DNA of 64,000 nucleotides from [Mycobacterium] crassicus (lineage in GTDB: Bacteria; Actinomycetota; Actinomycetes; Mycobacteriales; Mycobacteriaceae). Below, piece by piece: positions 50,946 to 60,616 of this stretch (its first letter is position 1; each line of letters opens with the position of its first letter). The notes beneath the pieces are model-generated. The model was not told where the DNA came from. It searched no databases and saw only the letters and a program-made list of their open reading frames with translations. The DNA is taken from contig NZ_CP084029.1 of assembly GCF_020181615.1 (NCBI RefSeq), positions 248,001 through 312,000 on the forward strand. Reading direction: 5' to 3'. A program made the translations under genes and the position numbers.

Positions 50946-51547
50946 AGTTGATCGTGATCAGCGGCGGGCTGCGCCAGCCGTCGTCCACCCGGTTGTTGGC
51001 CGACCGGCTCGGTGCGGCGGTGCGCGGCGAACTCGGCCAGGCCGATGTCGAAGTCGACGTCGAGGTGGTCGAGCTGCGGCACCTGGCTCGGGCGATCACC
51101 GACGCCATGTTGACCGGGTTCGCCGCACCGGAGCTGGAGGCGGTGTTCGACGCGATCGCGGCCAGTGACGGGGTGATCGCGGTGACGCCGACGTTCAACG
51201 CGACGTTCAGCGGGCTGTTCAAGTCGTTCTTCGACGTACTGCCCGAGCAGACCCTGGACGGGACGCCGGTGCTGATCGCGGCGACCGGCGGCACCGAGCG
51301 TCACTCGCTGGTGCTCGACCACGCCCTGCGCCCGATGTTCAGCTACCTGCGTGCCGCCGTCGCACCCACCGGGGTCTACGCCGCCACCGCGGATTTCGGC
51401 GCGGGCGGGTCCGGCTCGGGCCTATCCGAACGGATCGCCAAGGCGGCCGGGGATTTCGCCCGGCTGGTGCGGCTGACCGAGCCGCGTCGCCGCGATGCGG
51501 CCGGCGCAGAACTCAACGCGATGCAACGCCTGCTTGCAGGCGCCTGA
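50942..51547 (+). CDS. FMN reductase (CE1759 type)
   Basis: A 201-residue flavodoxin-fold NAD(P)H:FMN reductase. It begins LIVISGGLRQPSSTRLLADRL, the FMN phosphate-binding loop of the SsuE/ArsH-like group. IAVTPTFNATFSGLFKSFFD and LIAATGGTERHSL form the flavin and dimer regions. It supplies FMNH2 to the coupled luciferase-like monooxygenase; the ATGA overlap at 50942 supports equal synthesis of the two. A short tail (EPRRRDAAGAELNAMQRLL) ends the protein. The WrbA-like gene follows 12 bases downstream in the same operon. Confidence 0.9.
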   Translation: MKLIVISGGLRQPSSTRLLADRLGAAVRGELGQADVEVDVEVVELRHLARAITDAMLTGFAAPELEAVFDAIAASDGVIAVTPTFNATFSGLFKSFFDVLPEQTLDGTPVLIAATGGTERHSLVLDHALRPMFSYLRAAVAPTGVYAATADFGAGGSGSGLSERIAKAAGDFARLVRLTEPRRRDAAGAELNAMQRLLAGA

Positions 51548-51559
51548 CACAAAGGAGAG

Positions 51560-52165
51560 ATGGCAATGACGAAGTTGGCGGTTATCTACTACTCGGCCAC
51601 CGGGCACGGCACCAAGATGGCTCAGCGGGTGGCGCGGGCGGGCGAGGCGGCGGGCGCCGAGGTCCGCGTACGTCACATCGAGGAGACGCGCGACCCGGAG
51701 ACCTTCGCCCACAACCCGGCGTGGAGCGCCAACTACGCGGCGACCAGGGACCTGCCCGCGGCCACCGGCGACGACATCGTCTGGGCGGACGCCGTCATCT
51801 TCGGGTCGCCTACCCGATTCGGTTCCCCCTCAGCGCAATTCCGGAACTTCTTGGACGGGCTGGGCGGCCTGTGGGCCAAGGGCGGACTCGCCGACAAGGT
51901 CTACGCCGGCTTCACCTCCAGCCAGACCGCTCACGGTGGGCAGGAAGCCACGCTGTTGAACCTCTACGTGTCGCTGATGCATTTCGGCGGCATCCTGGTC
52001 CCGCCGGGCTACACCGACCCGATCAAATTCGCCGACGGCAACCCCTACGGCGTCGGGCACATCACCGGACCGAACAACCAGAATGAGCTCGACAAGGCCA
52101 CCCTCGCGGCGCTCGATCACCTGGCCGGCCGCGTGGTCGGCGTCGCCACCAAGCTCGCCGGATAA
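51560..52165 (+). CDS. wrbA: NAD(P)H:quinone oxidoreductase, WrbA type
   Basis: A 201-residue flavoprotein of the WrbA family, which reduces quinones by two electrons and so avoids semiquinone radicals. The FMN loop is YYSATGHGTKMAQ near 10-22; GSPTRFGSPSAQFRNFLD and GFTSSQTAHGGQE are the flavin- and substrate-binding segments, and PYGVGHITGP a late family motif. AAAGGAGAG lies just before the start; the ATG two codons on, at 51566, has better spacing than that at 51560. Third gene of the MarR-facing operon, it suggests that the pathway makes or meets a quinone. Confidence 0.9.
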   Translation: MAMTKLAVIYYSATGHGTKMAQRVARAGEAAGAEVRVRHIEETRDPETFAHNPAWSANYAATRDLPAATGDDIVWADAVIFGSPTRFGSPSAQFRNFLDGLGGLWAKGGLADKVYAGFTSSQTAHGGQEATLLNLYVSLMHFGGILVPPGYTDPIKFADGNPYGVGHITGPNNQNELDKATLAALDHLAGRVVGVATKLAG

Positions 52166-52195
52166 CCCTTGAAACGTGACCGGCCTCACATTAAG

Positions 52196-52210
52196 ATGAC
52201 CAGTGGTCAT
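52196..52210. promoter_or_regulatory. TetR operator before the Rv0232-like gene
   Basis: ATGACCAGTGGTCAT is a perfect 15-base odd palindrome (ATGACCA-G-TGGTCAT) 19 bases before the TetR start and 30 after the wrbA stop. It is the best candidate for the site of autoregulation of the TetR-R2lox pair. Confidence 0.75.
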
Positions 52211-52229
52211 TCTTCAGTGAGGTGGTCCG

Positions 52230-52913
52230 ATGCCGACGGTGACGTGGGGACGGGTCGACCCGGCGCGCCGGGCCGCCGTGCTGGAGGCCGCCGAGGCTGA
52301 GTTCAGCTCACGCGGCTTCTCGCACGGCAGCCTGAACGTCATCGCCCGGCGTGCCAAGGTCGCCAAGGGCAGCCTGTTCCAGTATTTCGCCGACAAGGCC
52401 GACCTGTACGCGTTCGTCGCCGACACCGCGGGTCAGCGGGTGCGCGTCCATATGGAGCGAAAGATCGTCGAACTCGACTCCAGCAGGCCGTTTTTCGAGT
52501 TCCTCACCGACATGCTCGACGTGTGGGTGGCCTACTTCGCCGACCACCCGCGGGAGCGGGCCCTGCACGCCGCCGCCAGCCTGGAGGTCGACACCGACGC
52601 CCGGATCAGTGTGCGAACTGTGATGCACCGGCACTACCTGGAGGTACTGCGTCCCCTGGTGGCTGACGCGCAGGCCCGCGGTGACCTGCGCGACGACGCT
52701 GACACCGGCGCACTGCTGTCGCTGCTGCTGTTGATCCTCCCGCACCTGGCGCTGGCGCCCTACCTGCGCGGCATCGACCCGATCCTCGGCCTCGACGAGC
52801 CGACCCCTGAACAACCGGTCCTGGCGGTACGCCGACTGGTCGCCGTGCTGGCCGCGGCATTCGGTGGCGAACCGACTCGCCACCGGTACCCATCCAAGGA
52901 GGCAATGGCATGA
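52230..52913 (+). CDS. TetR-family regulator (Rv0232 homologue)
   Basis: A 227-residue repressor, homologue of Rv0232 (229 aa). The helix-turn-helix is [17 protein letters not shown] with [20 protein letters not shown] (about 13-58). The C-terminal domain is helical with a hydrophobic pocket ([18 protein letters not shown]). GAGGTGG precedes the ATG at 52230. A perfect palindrome upstream is the likely autoregulatory site. Its stop overlaps the R2lox start by four bases, so regulator and oxidase are made from one message, an order kept in M. tuberculosis. Rv0232's ligand is unknown. Confidence 0.9.
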   Translation: MPTVTWGRVDPARRAAVLEAAEAEFSSRGFSHGSLNVIARRAKVAKGSLFQYFADKADLYAFVADTAGQRVRVHMERKIVELDSSRPFFEFLTDMLDVWVAYFADHPRERALHAAASLEVDTDARISVRTVMHRHYLEVLRPLVADAQARGDLRDDADTGALLSLLLLILPHLALAPYLRGIDPILGLDEPTPEQPVLAVRRLVAVLAAAFGGEPTRHRYPSKEAMA

Positions 52914-53851
52914 CCCGCACCCACTACGACTCCCTGGCCGCGGGCGGCCTGAACTGGGACAGCCTGCCGCTCAAGCTGTTCGCCGGCGGTAACGCGAAGT
53001 TCTGGAATCCCGCCGACATCGACTTCTCCCGCGACCGCGCGGACTGGGAGGCGCTGACCGATCGGGAACGCGACTACGCCACTCGGCTGTGCGCGCAGTT
53101 CATCGCCGGTGAGGAGTCGGTGACCCAGGACATCCAGCCGTTCATGGCGGCGATGCGCGCCGAGGGCCGCCTCGGCGACGAGATGTATCTGACCCAGTTC
53201 GCCTTCGAGGAGGCCAAACACACGCAGGTGTTCCGGATGTGGCTCGACGCGGTCGGCCTCACCGAGGAGTTGGACAGCTGCCTCGAGCCGCTCCCGACTT
53301 ATCTGCGGATCTTCAACGAGGAGCTGCCGGCATCGCTGGAGGCCCTGTCGAGCGATCCGTCACCGGCCGCGCAGGTTCGGGCGTCGGTGACCTACAACCA
53401 CTTCGTCGAGGGCACCCTGGCGCTGACCGGCTACTACGCCTGGCACAAGATCTGTGTGGAGCGCGGCATCCTGCCCGGCATGCAGGCGCTGGTCGGGCAT
53501 ATCGCCGACGACGAGCGCCGCCACATGGCCTGGGGCACCTTCACCTGTCGGCGCCACGTCGCCGCGGACGACGCCAACTGGACGGTGTTCGAAGCGCGGA
53601 TGAACGAACTCATGCCGCTGTTGGTGAGCTACACCGCCGAGGGGGACGCGATCTACGGCGGCGACACCCCATTCGGCCTGTCCCCCGACGTGGTGTTCAA
53701 CTACGCCATGGACAAGGGGACACGGCGGTTCGGCACGATCAGCAGCGCGCGCGGCCGCCCGGTCGGCGAGATCGACCTGGACTACAGCCCGCTGCAACTG
53801 GAGGACACCTTCGCCGACGAGGACCGCAAGCTGCTGGCCGTCTCGGCCTAG
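52910..53851 (+). CDS. R2-like ligand-binding oxidase (R2lox, Rv0233 homologue)
   Basis: A 313-residue Mn/Fe-carboxylate oxidase of the ferritin-like superfamily, once named nrdB but not a ribonucleotide reductase subunit. All six metal ligands of the M. tuberculosis protein align at the same numbers: Glu68, Glu101, His104, Glu167, Glu202 and His205. Val71 and Tyr162, which form an ether crosslink in R2lox, are also present. It binds a long-chain fatty acid and activates oxygen; the physiological reaction is unknown. It is coupled to the TetR gene (ATGA overlap) and, in this genome, follows a flavin-dependent redox operon that M. tuberculosis lacks. Confidence 0.95.
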   Translation: MTRTHYDSLAAGGLNWDSLPLKLFAGGNAKFWNPADIDFSRDRADWEALTDRERDYATRLCAQFIAGEESVTQDIQPFMAAMRAEGRLGDEMYLTQFAFEEAKHTQVFRMWLDAVGLTEELDSCLEPLPTYLRIFNEELPASLEALSSDPSPAAQVRASVTYNHFVEGTLALTGYYAWHKICVERGILPGMQALVGHIADDERRHMAWGTFTCRRHVAADDANWTVFEARMNELMPLLVSYTAEGDAIYGGDTPFGLSPDVVFNYAMDKGTRRFGTISSARGRPVGEIDLDYSPLQLEDTFADEDRKLLAVSA

Positions 53852-53867
53852 TGCCGCGCCGGGGAGG

Positions 53868-55244
53868 TCAGGCCACCCACACCGTCTTGAGGTTGCAGAA
53901 CTCGCGGATACCGTGGCCGGACAGCTCGCGGCCGTACCCGGAGCGCTTGATTCCGCCGAACGGCAACTCCGGAAACGACACCGTCATCCCATTGATGAAG
54001 ACCTGGCCGGCCTCGATCTCGTCGGCGAATCGGCCGATCTCGGCTTCGTCGCGGGTCCAGGCGTTCGATCCCAGCCCGAACGGGCTGTCGTTGGCGATCG
54101 CGATCGCCTCGTCGATGCCGGAGGCGCGGTAGACCGAGGCGACCGGGCCGAACACCTCTTCGGTGAAAATCGCCATGTCGCGGGTGATGTCGGTGATCAC
54201 CGTCGGCGGGTAGTACCAACCCGGGCGGTCGATTCGCTTGCCCCCGCAGCGGATCACGGCTCCGGCGGCGGTCGCGGTGTCCACCTGCTGGGCGACCTCG
54301 TCGCGGCCCTGCTCGGTGGCCAACGGGCCGACTTCGGTATCCGGGTCGGTCGGGTCGCCGATCCGCAGCGCGGACATCTGCGCGGTGAACTTGGTGACGA
54401 AGTCGTCGTAGATGTCGGTGTGGACGATGAATCGCTTGGCCGCGATGCAGGATTGGCCGTTGTTCTGCACCCGGGCGGTGACCGCGGTGCGCACCGCCGC
54501 CTCCAGGTCGGCCGACGGCATCACGATGAACGGGTCGCTGCCGCCCAGCTCCAGCACGGTGTGCTTGACCTCGTCGCCGGCGATGGCGGCAACCGAACGC
54601 CCGGCCGGTTCGCTACCGGTCAGGGTCGCCGCCGCCACCCGCGGGTCGCGCAGCACGCGTTCGACGGCTCCCGAACCGATCAGCAGGGTCTGGAAACAGC
54701 CTTCCGGAAAACCGGCGCGGGACAACAGGTCTTCGAGGTACAGCGCGGTCTGCGGCACGTTGGAGGCGTGCTTGAGCAGACCGACATTGCCGGCCATCAG
54801 GGCGGGTGCGGCGAACCGCACCGCCTGCCACAGCGGGAAGTTCCACGGCATCACTGCCAGCACGACCCCCAGCGGCTGGTACCGGGCGAACGCCTTCGAT
54901 GCGTTGACCGCGGCGGCGTCGGCGGGCTCGTCGGCCAGCAGGCCCTCGGTGTGATCGGCGTAGAACCGGAAGCCCTTGACGCACTTGAGTGCTTCGACCT
55001 TGGCCGAGGTCAACGTCTTGCCCATCTCCAGCGTCATCATCGCGGCGACCTCGTCGGCTTCGGCCTCCAGCAGGTCGGCGGCCGCGTGCATCCACCGGGC
55101 GCGCTGCGCGAAATCAGTCCGGCGATAGTCGGTGAACCGGGCTGCCGCACGTGCGATCGCGGCGTCGATCTCCGCGTCGGTGGCTGCGGTGAAGGACTTC
55201 ACCGTCTCGCCGGTAGCCGGGTTGGTGGTGGCAATTGCGGGCAC
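53868..55244 (-). CDS. gabD1: Succinate-semialdehyde dehydrogenase (NADP+), GabD1
   Basis: Oxidises succinate semialdehyde to succinate, linking GABA or 2-oxoglutarate breakdown to the TCA cycle. The 458-residue protein is homologous to Rv0234c. The catalytic Cys is in NNGQSCIAAKRF near 262, Glu in VLELGGSDPF near 228, the cofactor-region motif MPWNFPLWQ near 131, and TLTGSEPAGR near 208. GTG at 55244 has GTAGGAGGC seven bases upstream. It is convergent with the R2lox gene, stops 16 bases apart, and divergent from the proline-rich membrane protein. Confidence 0.93.
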   Translation of the reverse strand: MPAIATTNPATGETVKSFTAATDAEIDAAIARAAARFTDYRRTDFAQRARWMHAAADLLEAEADEVAAMMTLEMGKTLTSAKVEALKCVKGFRFYADHTEGLLADEPADAAAVNASKAFARYQPLGVVLAVMPWNFPLWQAVRFAAPALMAGNVGLLKHASNVPQTALYLEDLLSRAGFPEGCFQTLLIGSGAVERVLRDPRVAAATLTGSEPAGRSVAAIAGDEVKHTVLELGGSDPFIVMPSADLEAAVRTAVTARVQNNGQSCIAAKRFIVHTDIYDDFVTKFTAQMSALRIGDPTDPDTEVGPLATEQGRDEVAQQVDTATAAGAVIRCGGKRIDRPGWYYPPTVITDITRDMAIFTEEVFGPVASVYRASGIDEAIAIANDSPFGLGSNAWTRDEAEIGRFADEIEAGQVFINGMTVSFPELPFGGIKRSGYGRELSGHGIREFCNLKTVWVA

Positions 55245-55355
55245 GCTGGCCTCCTACGGACGCGGTGGTGTGGTGGTTCGTGTCCAGCCTGCCATCATCG
55301 GACCGCGTAGGCTCGCCACGAGCCAGCGTCAGTACGTCGATACGGGAGTCACCGG

Positions 55356-56297
55356 ATGCGTTTCAACCCCCCGCCCAACTGGCCGCCTGCGCCGCCCGGC
55401 TGGGCGCCGGACCCCGGTTGGGCGCCGGATCCGTCGTGGCCGCCGCCGCCTCCCGGCTGGCAACTGTGGGTCGACGACTTCGGTCCGGGCCCGGCAGCCG
55501 ACGGAGCTGCGCCGATGCCGTATCCGCCGTACGGCGCGCCGTGGCCGATGCCGGCCCCCCCGCAGCGGTCGCGCAAGACGCTGTGGATCTCGCTGGGTAG
55601 TGCCGCGGCGGTGCTCCTGCTGGTCGCCGCACTGGTGATGAACGTCGGCGGTCGCTTCACCGCCGAGGAGAAGCCGTCCGGTAAACCCGACCTCACCGCT
55701 CTGACCTCGGACATGCTGGTCGACCGGGCATCCTTCCCGGACCCGTCCGGCGGCAAGTGGATCAGCGGGGTGGACCGCGACGGCGACGCTCCCGACGAGA
55801 TGCCGAACCTGACGGTCGACCCGCCGGAGTGCGCCGACTTCTACTCCAGCCCCACCGACGCCCGCCAGACGGCGACGGCGACGCTGGCCAAGCTGCAGCC
55901 CGGCGGTCTGCACTCGATGCGGGTGCGGCTGTCGCTGACGTCGAACCCCCCGGACCTCAAGCGCCTGCTGGATACCTGCCAGTCGTTCCAGCAGACCTTC
56001 GAGTCGCGTGGGCGCAGCGTCACCACCGATATCCAGCTGAGCCCGTTGGACGCCGACGGGGTGCCTCCGTGGGCGGTCGCGACCGTCATCACCAGCGCCG
56101 GCAAGACCCCCATCCGGCTGCCGATCTCGATCACCGCGTCCACCATCTCCGGTTACTACCGCGGCGTGCTCGTCGTCGCCACCAGCAATGACATCGGTCT
56201 GCGCACCGAGAAGGACGCTGGGGATGACTCGGCGCATGCCGACGAACTGGTGACGCTGTTCAACACCCAGATCGAGAAGCTCGAGGCCGCCCAGTAG
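55356..56297 (+). CDS. Proline-tryptophan-rich membrane-anchored protein of unknown function
   Basis: A 313-residue type II membrane protein. The cytoplasmic N-terminal ~70 residues are tandem PPxW / APDPGW repeats (PPNWPPAPPGWAPDPGWAPD and onward to PPPPPGWQLW). One membrane helix spans about 77-98 (LWISLGSAAAVLLLVAALVM). The extracellular part (100-313) has two Cys (near 153 and 208) and alternating strands, resembling sensor-type domains of mycobacterial lipoproteins and kinases, though I cannot name the family. ATG at 55356. Its last 38 bases overlap the 3' end of convergent aftD. It corresponds in place to Rv0235c only loosely and lies on the other strand. Confidence 0.78.
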   Translation: MRFNPPPNWPPAPPGWAPDPGWAPDPSWPPPPPGWQLWVDDFGPGPAADGAAPMPYPPYGAPWPMPAPPQRSRKTLWISLGSAAAVLLLVAALVMNVGGRFTAEEKPSGKPDLTALTSDMLVDRASFPDPSGGKWISGVDRDGDAPDEMPNLTVDPPECADFYSSPTDARQTATATLAKLQPGGLHSMRVRLSLTSNPPDLKRLLDTCQSFQQTFESRGRSVTTDIQLSPLDADGVPPWAVATVITSAGKTPIRLPISITASTISGYYRGVLVVATSNDIGLRTEKDAGDDSAHADELVTLFNTQIEKLEAAQ

Positions 56298-59200
56298 CGA
56301 CCACGGCCGTTGCCGCCAGCACCGCAACCGAGACCAGCGCCGCCAGTTGCACCCCCGCGGAATGGCCGGCATAGCCGTCCACCGACCGCCACGGATGCCG
56401 GCACAGCACGGTTCCCGCCACGATCAGGCCGCCGGCACTCAACCCGAGCCGTGCCACGTCGAACGCGCGCTGCCGATGCCGCAGCGTCCACAGCAACACC
56501 AGCGCGGCCGCGAACACCGCGGCCCCGGCTGTCCCGGCGATCAGGGTGCCCACCGTCAGTGCGCCGATCGCCGCCACCCGGCGGCTGGGCTGCCAGGGCG
56601 GAGCCGGCGGGCCGGGACTGCGGGTCCGCCGCGCCGGCCACCAGGCCAGTAGTGCCAGCAGCGGCAGCAGCGCCAGCCCACCGGCTATCCCGAGGCGGTA
56701 CATCCGGTTGGGCCCGAACTCCCACGTGACGGTGCCGTCGGTCCCTGCCGGCAGCACCCAGCCCTGCTGCCATCCGTTGACCGCCACCGGAACCAGTCGG
56801 CTGCCGTCCTGCGTGCGCGCCACCCAGCCGCTGTTGATGCTCTCCGGGACGGCCAGCAGCCGCGCGCCCGCGGTGCCGGGAACCGTCACTTCACGTTTGG
56901 CCGGGCTCCACGCGTCGATGGCCGCGGGTGTCGTCACGGACCCGACCTCGGCCGACGCCAGCGGCCCGGACAGCGTCGCGCCTTCGACGACGAACGTGGG
57001 ACCGGGGCTGATCAGCAGTTCCTGCTCGCCGGGGGGCAGTGCGATCGGCCGCTGATCACACGGCCGCGCGGCCAGCGGCTCGTCGTCGAGGAGCGCACCG
57101 ACGGTGGTCGTGATCGAGGTGTGCACGAAGCGGCCGGCGATGGCGATGATCGGGCCCCGGTCACAGCCGATCGTGACCGGGCGAGACCGATTGCGGGCGG
57201 GATCGGTGGGGGCCACCGGCCGGCCCTCGGTGTCGAGCACGCTGACCTCGGCCAGCCCCGGCGGTTTGAGCTGGTCGAAGCCGATCGCCGTGCGGTCGAT
57301 CACGTCCTCCCAGCCCAGCAGGCTGATCTTGACGGTGTCGGTGACCCGGGGCAGCAGACGCACCTGCTGCTCGTCGGATTCGGTTTCGTTCGGCGGTCCC
57401 AGCTTCGCCTCTCCTTCGTCGAGCCTCGCTGAACCGCCGGCCAGTTCCCGCACCTGCGGGCCGGAGCCGAGATCGACGGCCACCAGCGTGGGCCGCGCCG
57501 GCAACGGGGAGCGACTCGCGGTGAACCGGAGGCCGGCCACCTTCACCGGCCGCGGCAACGTGAGGATCAAGGTCGGCGGGGAGCGGTGGGCGACCACCCG
57601 CTGCGACGCCGTCCAGGCGGTACCCGGATCGCCGTCCGCCGCGGCGTAGGCCGCTCCCAGCACGTCGACGACGTCGGCGTCACCGTGGGCGCGGGTGGTG
57701 CCCGGCTCGGCGATCAGGTCGACCAGGTTCGGACCCTGCCGGGGCCGTACCCAGACCGTCGGTGTCACCGACATGGCCCGCGGCACGTTCAGGGTGCGGC
57801 TGAGCGTGGTGGGTTCCTCGGGCTCGAGCATCATCGACGCCGCGCACCGCACCGTGTCGGCAATCGCCGCGCAGCCGGTCCGTCCCGGCAGGCCGGCGCC
57901 CAGGTCCCACTGCGCCACCTGCGCGCCCGCCGGCGGTGCCGGGACTACCGCGGTGTGGCGCAGGTCCACCGGATGGGCGAATCCGGACGCGTCGTACTGG
58001 GTGATCGCCAGGTCGGTGATACCGAACTGCACGCCGGGGGAGCCGTCGTCGGTGCCCGACGCGGTGATCCGCACCCAGGGTGTCTCGCCGTAGGGCAGTG
58101 CGGCGATGAGCGGCTCGCCGGCGCGGTCGAATCGCAACGTGGTGGTGCCGTTGATGGTGGAGATCTGCATCCGCCGCACCTGGGCGCCGACCGCCGTGGC
58201 GCTGGGCGTCACCGTGATGGCGGCGTTGGTCAACGGGTGGTCGAAGTCCACCTGTAACCATTGGCCGACCGCCGACTGCAGCGCGTTGGAGACCCAGGCG
58301 GTACCCGAGTCGCCGTCGATCGCGGCGGCCGGTGAGGTCGACGGCGCCACGTCGGGCAGCGTGGTGGCATCCGAGGAGGAACTCGACGTCGTGAGCCGTC
58401 CGCCCATCCAGCCGCCGAAGACGGTGCTGGCACCGGGCGCCGGATAGTCCGGCACCCGGCTGTGGGTGTGCCGGGCGTCGCCGGGGGCCCGGATGGTCGA
58501 GGAGTGGTCGTCAACCCGGCCGTAGTCGGTCTCGCGGGCCAGCGGCGTATCGGTCACGATGACCCCCCTTTTTTCGGGGGTTTCCAGTCCGGCGCGCCGG
58601 GCGTCGGCGGTCATCAGCACCGGACCCAGCTTGGGCGCGCCGCGTAACCGGCGGTGTTCGTCGAGCCGCAACAGCACCTCCGGTCCGCCGTCGATCCGTG
58701 GCATCTCGTCGAGGTCGGCGAGAAACGGTGCGCCCGGTCCGCCGTCGGCCGCCGGATCGCCCACCCGGTAGATCTCGATCGCCGGATAGGCCGGGCGCAA
58801 CCCGCTGTCGGTGACGAATCCCGGCACCGTGCCGGATCCGATCGGCTCGCCGAACTGAGCCACCCGGTGCAGGCCCGGTGAGCCGTCGACGGCGCGGTGC
58901 ACCAGCAGCGGCCGCGCCGACCGTGAGGTGTCGGGGTCGAGATCGTTGCGCACCACCAGATACGAGATGCCCTGTCGGGCCAGGGTGTCGGCCAGGCCCG
59001 CGGACGGGCGGCCGGCGGCGAACAGTCGCTGCACCGAGTCGAGCGCCCGGATGGTCTGTGGCGGGGTCAGCGGAATCGAGTCGCGCACCCCCCATGGGCC
59101 GGCGTCGAGCACCTGCAGGGGCTCGTCGTGACTGGTGCCCCAGGTCTGGGTGGCGAATGGCGCCCCCGGCGCCACCAGCACCCGCCCGGGTGTGGGACCG

Positions 59201-60615
59201 CCGCCGCTGTTCTCGCGTAACCAGTCCGCGGCGTCATGCCAATACTGCGGCAGTGCGCTGAACGTTCCGGGCGGGGTGAGCCGACCGGTCCAGGCCAGCG
59301 ACGTGCTCACCAGCAGCGCCGTCAGGATCACCGTGCCGACCGCGGCCGCCTTGTGGTGTTCGGGGTGGACGAACGCGCGCCGCCACACCGGCTTGGGCGC
59401 GCTGCCCGGTAGCGGGATGCGCCCCAACAGGTGGGCAAGTCCCAGTACCAGCGGGATTCGGAGCACCGACTCGAGTTTGTGCACGTTGCGCAGCGGGGCG
59501 CCGGCTCCGTCGAGGAATGCCTGCACCGACTGCGCCAGCGGTGAACCCAGCCCGCCGGCGTAGCCCACGGCCAGCAGCGTCACACCGACCAGCAGCATCG
59601 TCACCAACCGGCCGCTGCCGGGCAGCCTCCGCCGCAGCATGCCGGTCAGGCCGGCCAGCCCACCGGCGGCCACCAGGCAGGTGCCCAGGATCATCACCGG
59701 GCGGGTGACCAGCGGCGCCCCGGCGGTGGCGGCGGGCGCGACGAACGGTGTCCAGCTGTGGGTGCCGCGCAGCATCTCGGTCAGCGACGTCCACCGGGTG
59801 GTCACCCCGGCCGACTCGATGAAGTCCAGGAACGGCGGGCTGACCCGGCCGAGCAGCAGCAGGGCCACCACCCACCAGGTCACCGCCAGCGCCAGTGCCA
59901 GCAGCCACCACCCGGTGAACCGCCACCAGCGCCGGTTCGGCCGATGGCACAGCCACCAGATGATCGCCGGCAGGCAGCCGGCCAGGGTCGCGACGGCGTT
60001 GACGGCGCCCATCAGCGCGACCGCGACCCCGGCCTGACCGGCCAGCATGCGGGCCGGGCGTCCGGGGTTGTCGGTGCCCGGCGCCCCCAGCGCCCGGATG
60101 ACCGGCAGCAACACCCAGGGCGCCAGCATCATCGGCAATGTCTCGGAGGAGATCGAGCCCAGCGTGGTCAGCACCCGCGGTGACAGGGCGAATGCCGCGG
60201 CGCCGATCATTCGTGCGGTCGGCGTCCCGATCCGCAGGGTTTCGGCGACCCGCAGCAGGCCCCAGAATCCGACCGTGAGCAGCACCGCCCACCACAGCCG
60301 CTGAACGATCCACCCGGGCAGCCCCACCAGGTCGCCGACCAGGAAGAAAGCGCCGTGCGGGAACAGGTAGCCGTAGGCCTGGTTCTGCACCTGGCCGAAC
60401 GGCAGCTCGCTGCTCCACAGGTTGACGGCGCGCGTCAGGAAGCGCAGCGGATCAATGGTGAGATCGAGTTTGGTGTCGGGGGAGATTCGGCCGGGCGCCT
60501 GACCGAAGCTGCATACCAGCGCGGCCGCCCCGACCAGCCACAGCCAGCGCCGCGGCAGCGGTGTCACAGTCTGCGGCTCCGCCGGCGGTTCGCCGGCGCC
60601 TGCCGGCGTCCGCAC
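56260..60615 (-). CDS. aftD: AftD, alpha-(1->3)-arabinofuranosyltransferase
   Basis: Very large integral membrane GT-C glycosyltransferase that adds branching arabinofuranose residues to arabinogalactan and lipoarabinomannan, using decaprenyl-phosphoryl-arabinose. The 1451-residue product (Rv0236c is 1400) has an N-terminal multi-helix core (about 20-440) with DTKLDLTIDPLRFL in the first extracytoplasmic loop. A long periplasmic region with carbohydrate-binding-like beta domains follows (about 470-1270, for example DSGTAWVSNALQSAVGQWL), and the C terminus ends in several helices (1290-1440). GTG at 60615 lies one base past the stop of the DUF2613 gene, so coupling is likely. The 3' end overlaps the convergent proline-rich gene by 38 bases. 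Confidence 0.96.
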   Translation of the reverse strand: MRTPAGAGEPPAEPQTVTPLPRRWLWLVGAAALVCSFGQAPGRISPDTKLDLTIDPLRFLTRAVNLWSSELPFGQVQNQAYGYLFPHGAFFLVGDLVGLPGWIVQRLWWAVLLTVGFWGLLRVAETLRIGTPTARMIGAAAFALSPRVLTTLGSISSETLPMMLAPWVLLPVIRALGAPGTDNPGRPARMLAGQAGVAVALMGAVNAVATLAGCLPAIIWWLCHRPNRRWWRFTGWWLLALALAVTWWVVALLLLGRVSPPFLDFIESAGVTTRWTSLTEMLRGTHSWTPFVAPAATAGAPLVTRPVMILGTCLVAAGGLAGLTGMLRRRLPGSGRLVTMLLVGVTLLAVGYAGGLGSPLAQSVQAFLDGAGAPLRNVHKLESVLRIPLVLGLAHLLGRIPLPGSAPKPVWRRAFVHPEHHKAAAVGTVILTALLVSTSLAWTGRLTPPGTFSALPQYWHDAADWLRENSGGGPTPGRVLVAPGAPFATQTWGTSHDEPLQVLDAGPWGVRDSIPLTPPQTIRALDSVQRLFAAGRPSAGLADTLARQGISYLVVRNDLDPDTSRSARPLLVHRAVDGSPGLHRVAQFGEPIGSGTVPGFVTDSGLRPAYPAIEIYRVGDPAADGGPGAPFLADLDEMPRIDGGPEVLLRLDEHRRLRGAPKLGPVLMTADARRAGLETPEKRGVIVTDTPLARETDYGRVDDHSSTIRAPGDARHTHSRVPDYPAPGASTVFGGWMGGRLTTSSSSSDATTLPDVAPSTSPAAAIDGDSGTAWVSNALQSAVGQWLQVDFDHPLTNAAITVTPSATAVGAQVRRMQISTINGTTTLRFDRAGEPLIAALPYGETPWVRITASGTDDGSPGVQFGITDLAITQYDASGFAHPVDLRHTAVVPAPPAGAQVAQWDLGAGLPGRTGCAAIADTVRCAASMMLEPEEPTTLSRTLNVPRAMSVTPTVWVRPRQGPNLVDLIAEPGTTRAHGDADVVDVLGAAYAAADGDPGTAWTASQRVVAHRSPPTLILTLPRPVKVAGLRFTASRSPLPARPTLVAVDLGSGPQVRELAGGSARLDEGEAKLGPPNETESDEQQVRLLPRVTDTVKISLLGWEDVIDRTAIGFDQLKPPGLAEVSVLDTEGRPVAPTDPARNRSRPVTIGCDRGPIIAIAGRFVHTSITTTVGALLDDEPLAARPCDQRPIALPPGEQELLISPGPTFVVEGATLSGPLASAEVGSVTTPAAIDAWSPAKREVTVPGTAGARLLAVPESINSGWVARTQDGSRLVPVAVNGWQQGWVLPAGTDGTVTWEFGPNRMYRLGIAGGLALLPLLALLAWWPARRTRSPGPPAPPWQPSRRVAAIGALTVGTLIAGTAGAAVFAAALVLLWTLRHRQRAFDVARLGLSAGGLIVAGTVLCRHPWRSVDGYAGHSAGVQLAALVSVAVLAATAVVATGRPRASRSGC

Positions 60616-60616
60616 G

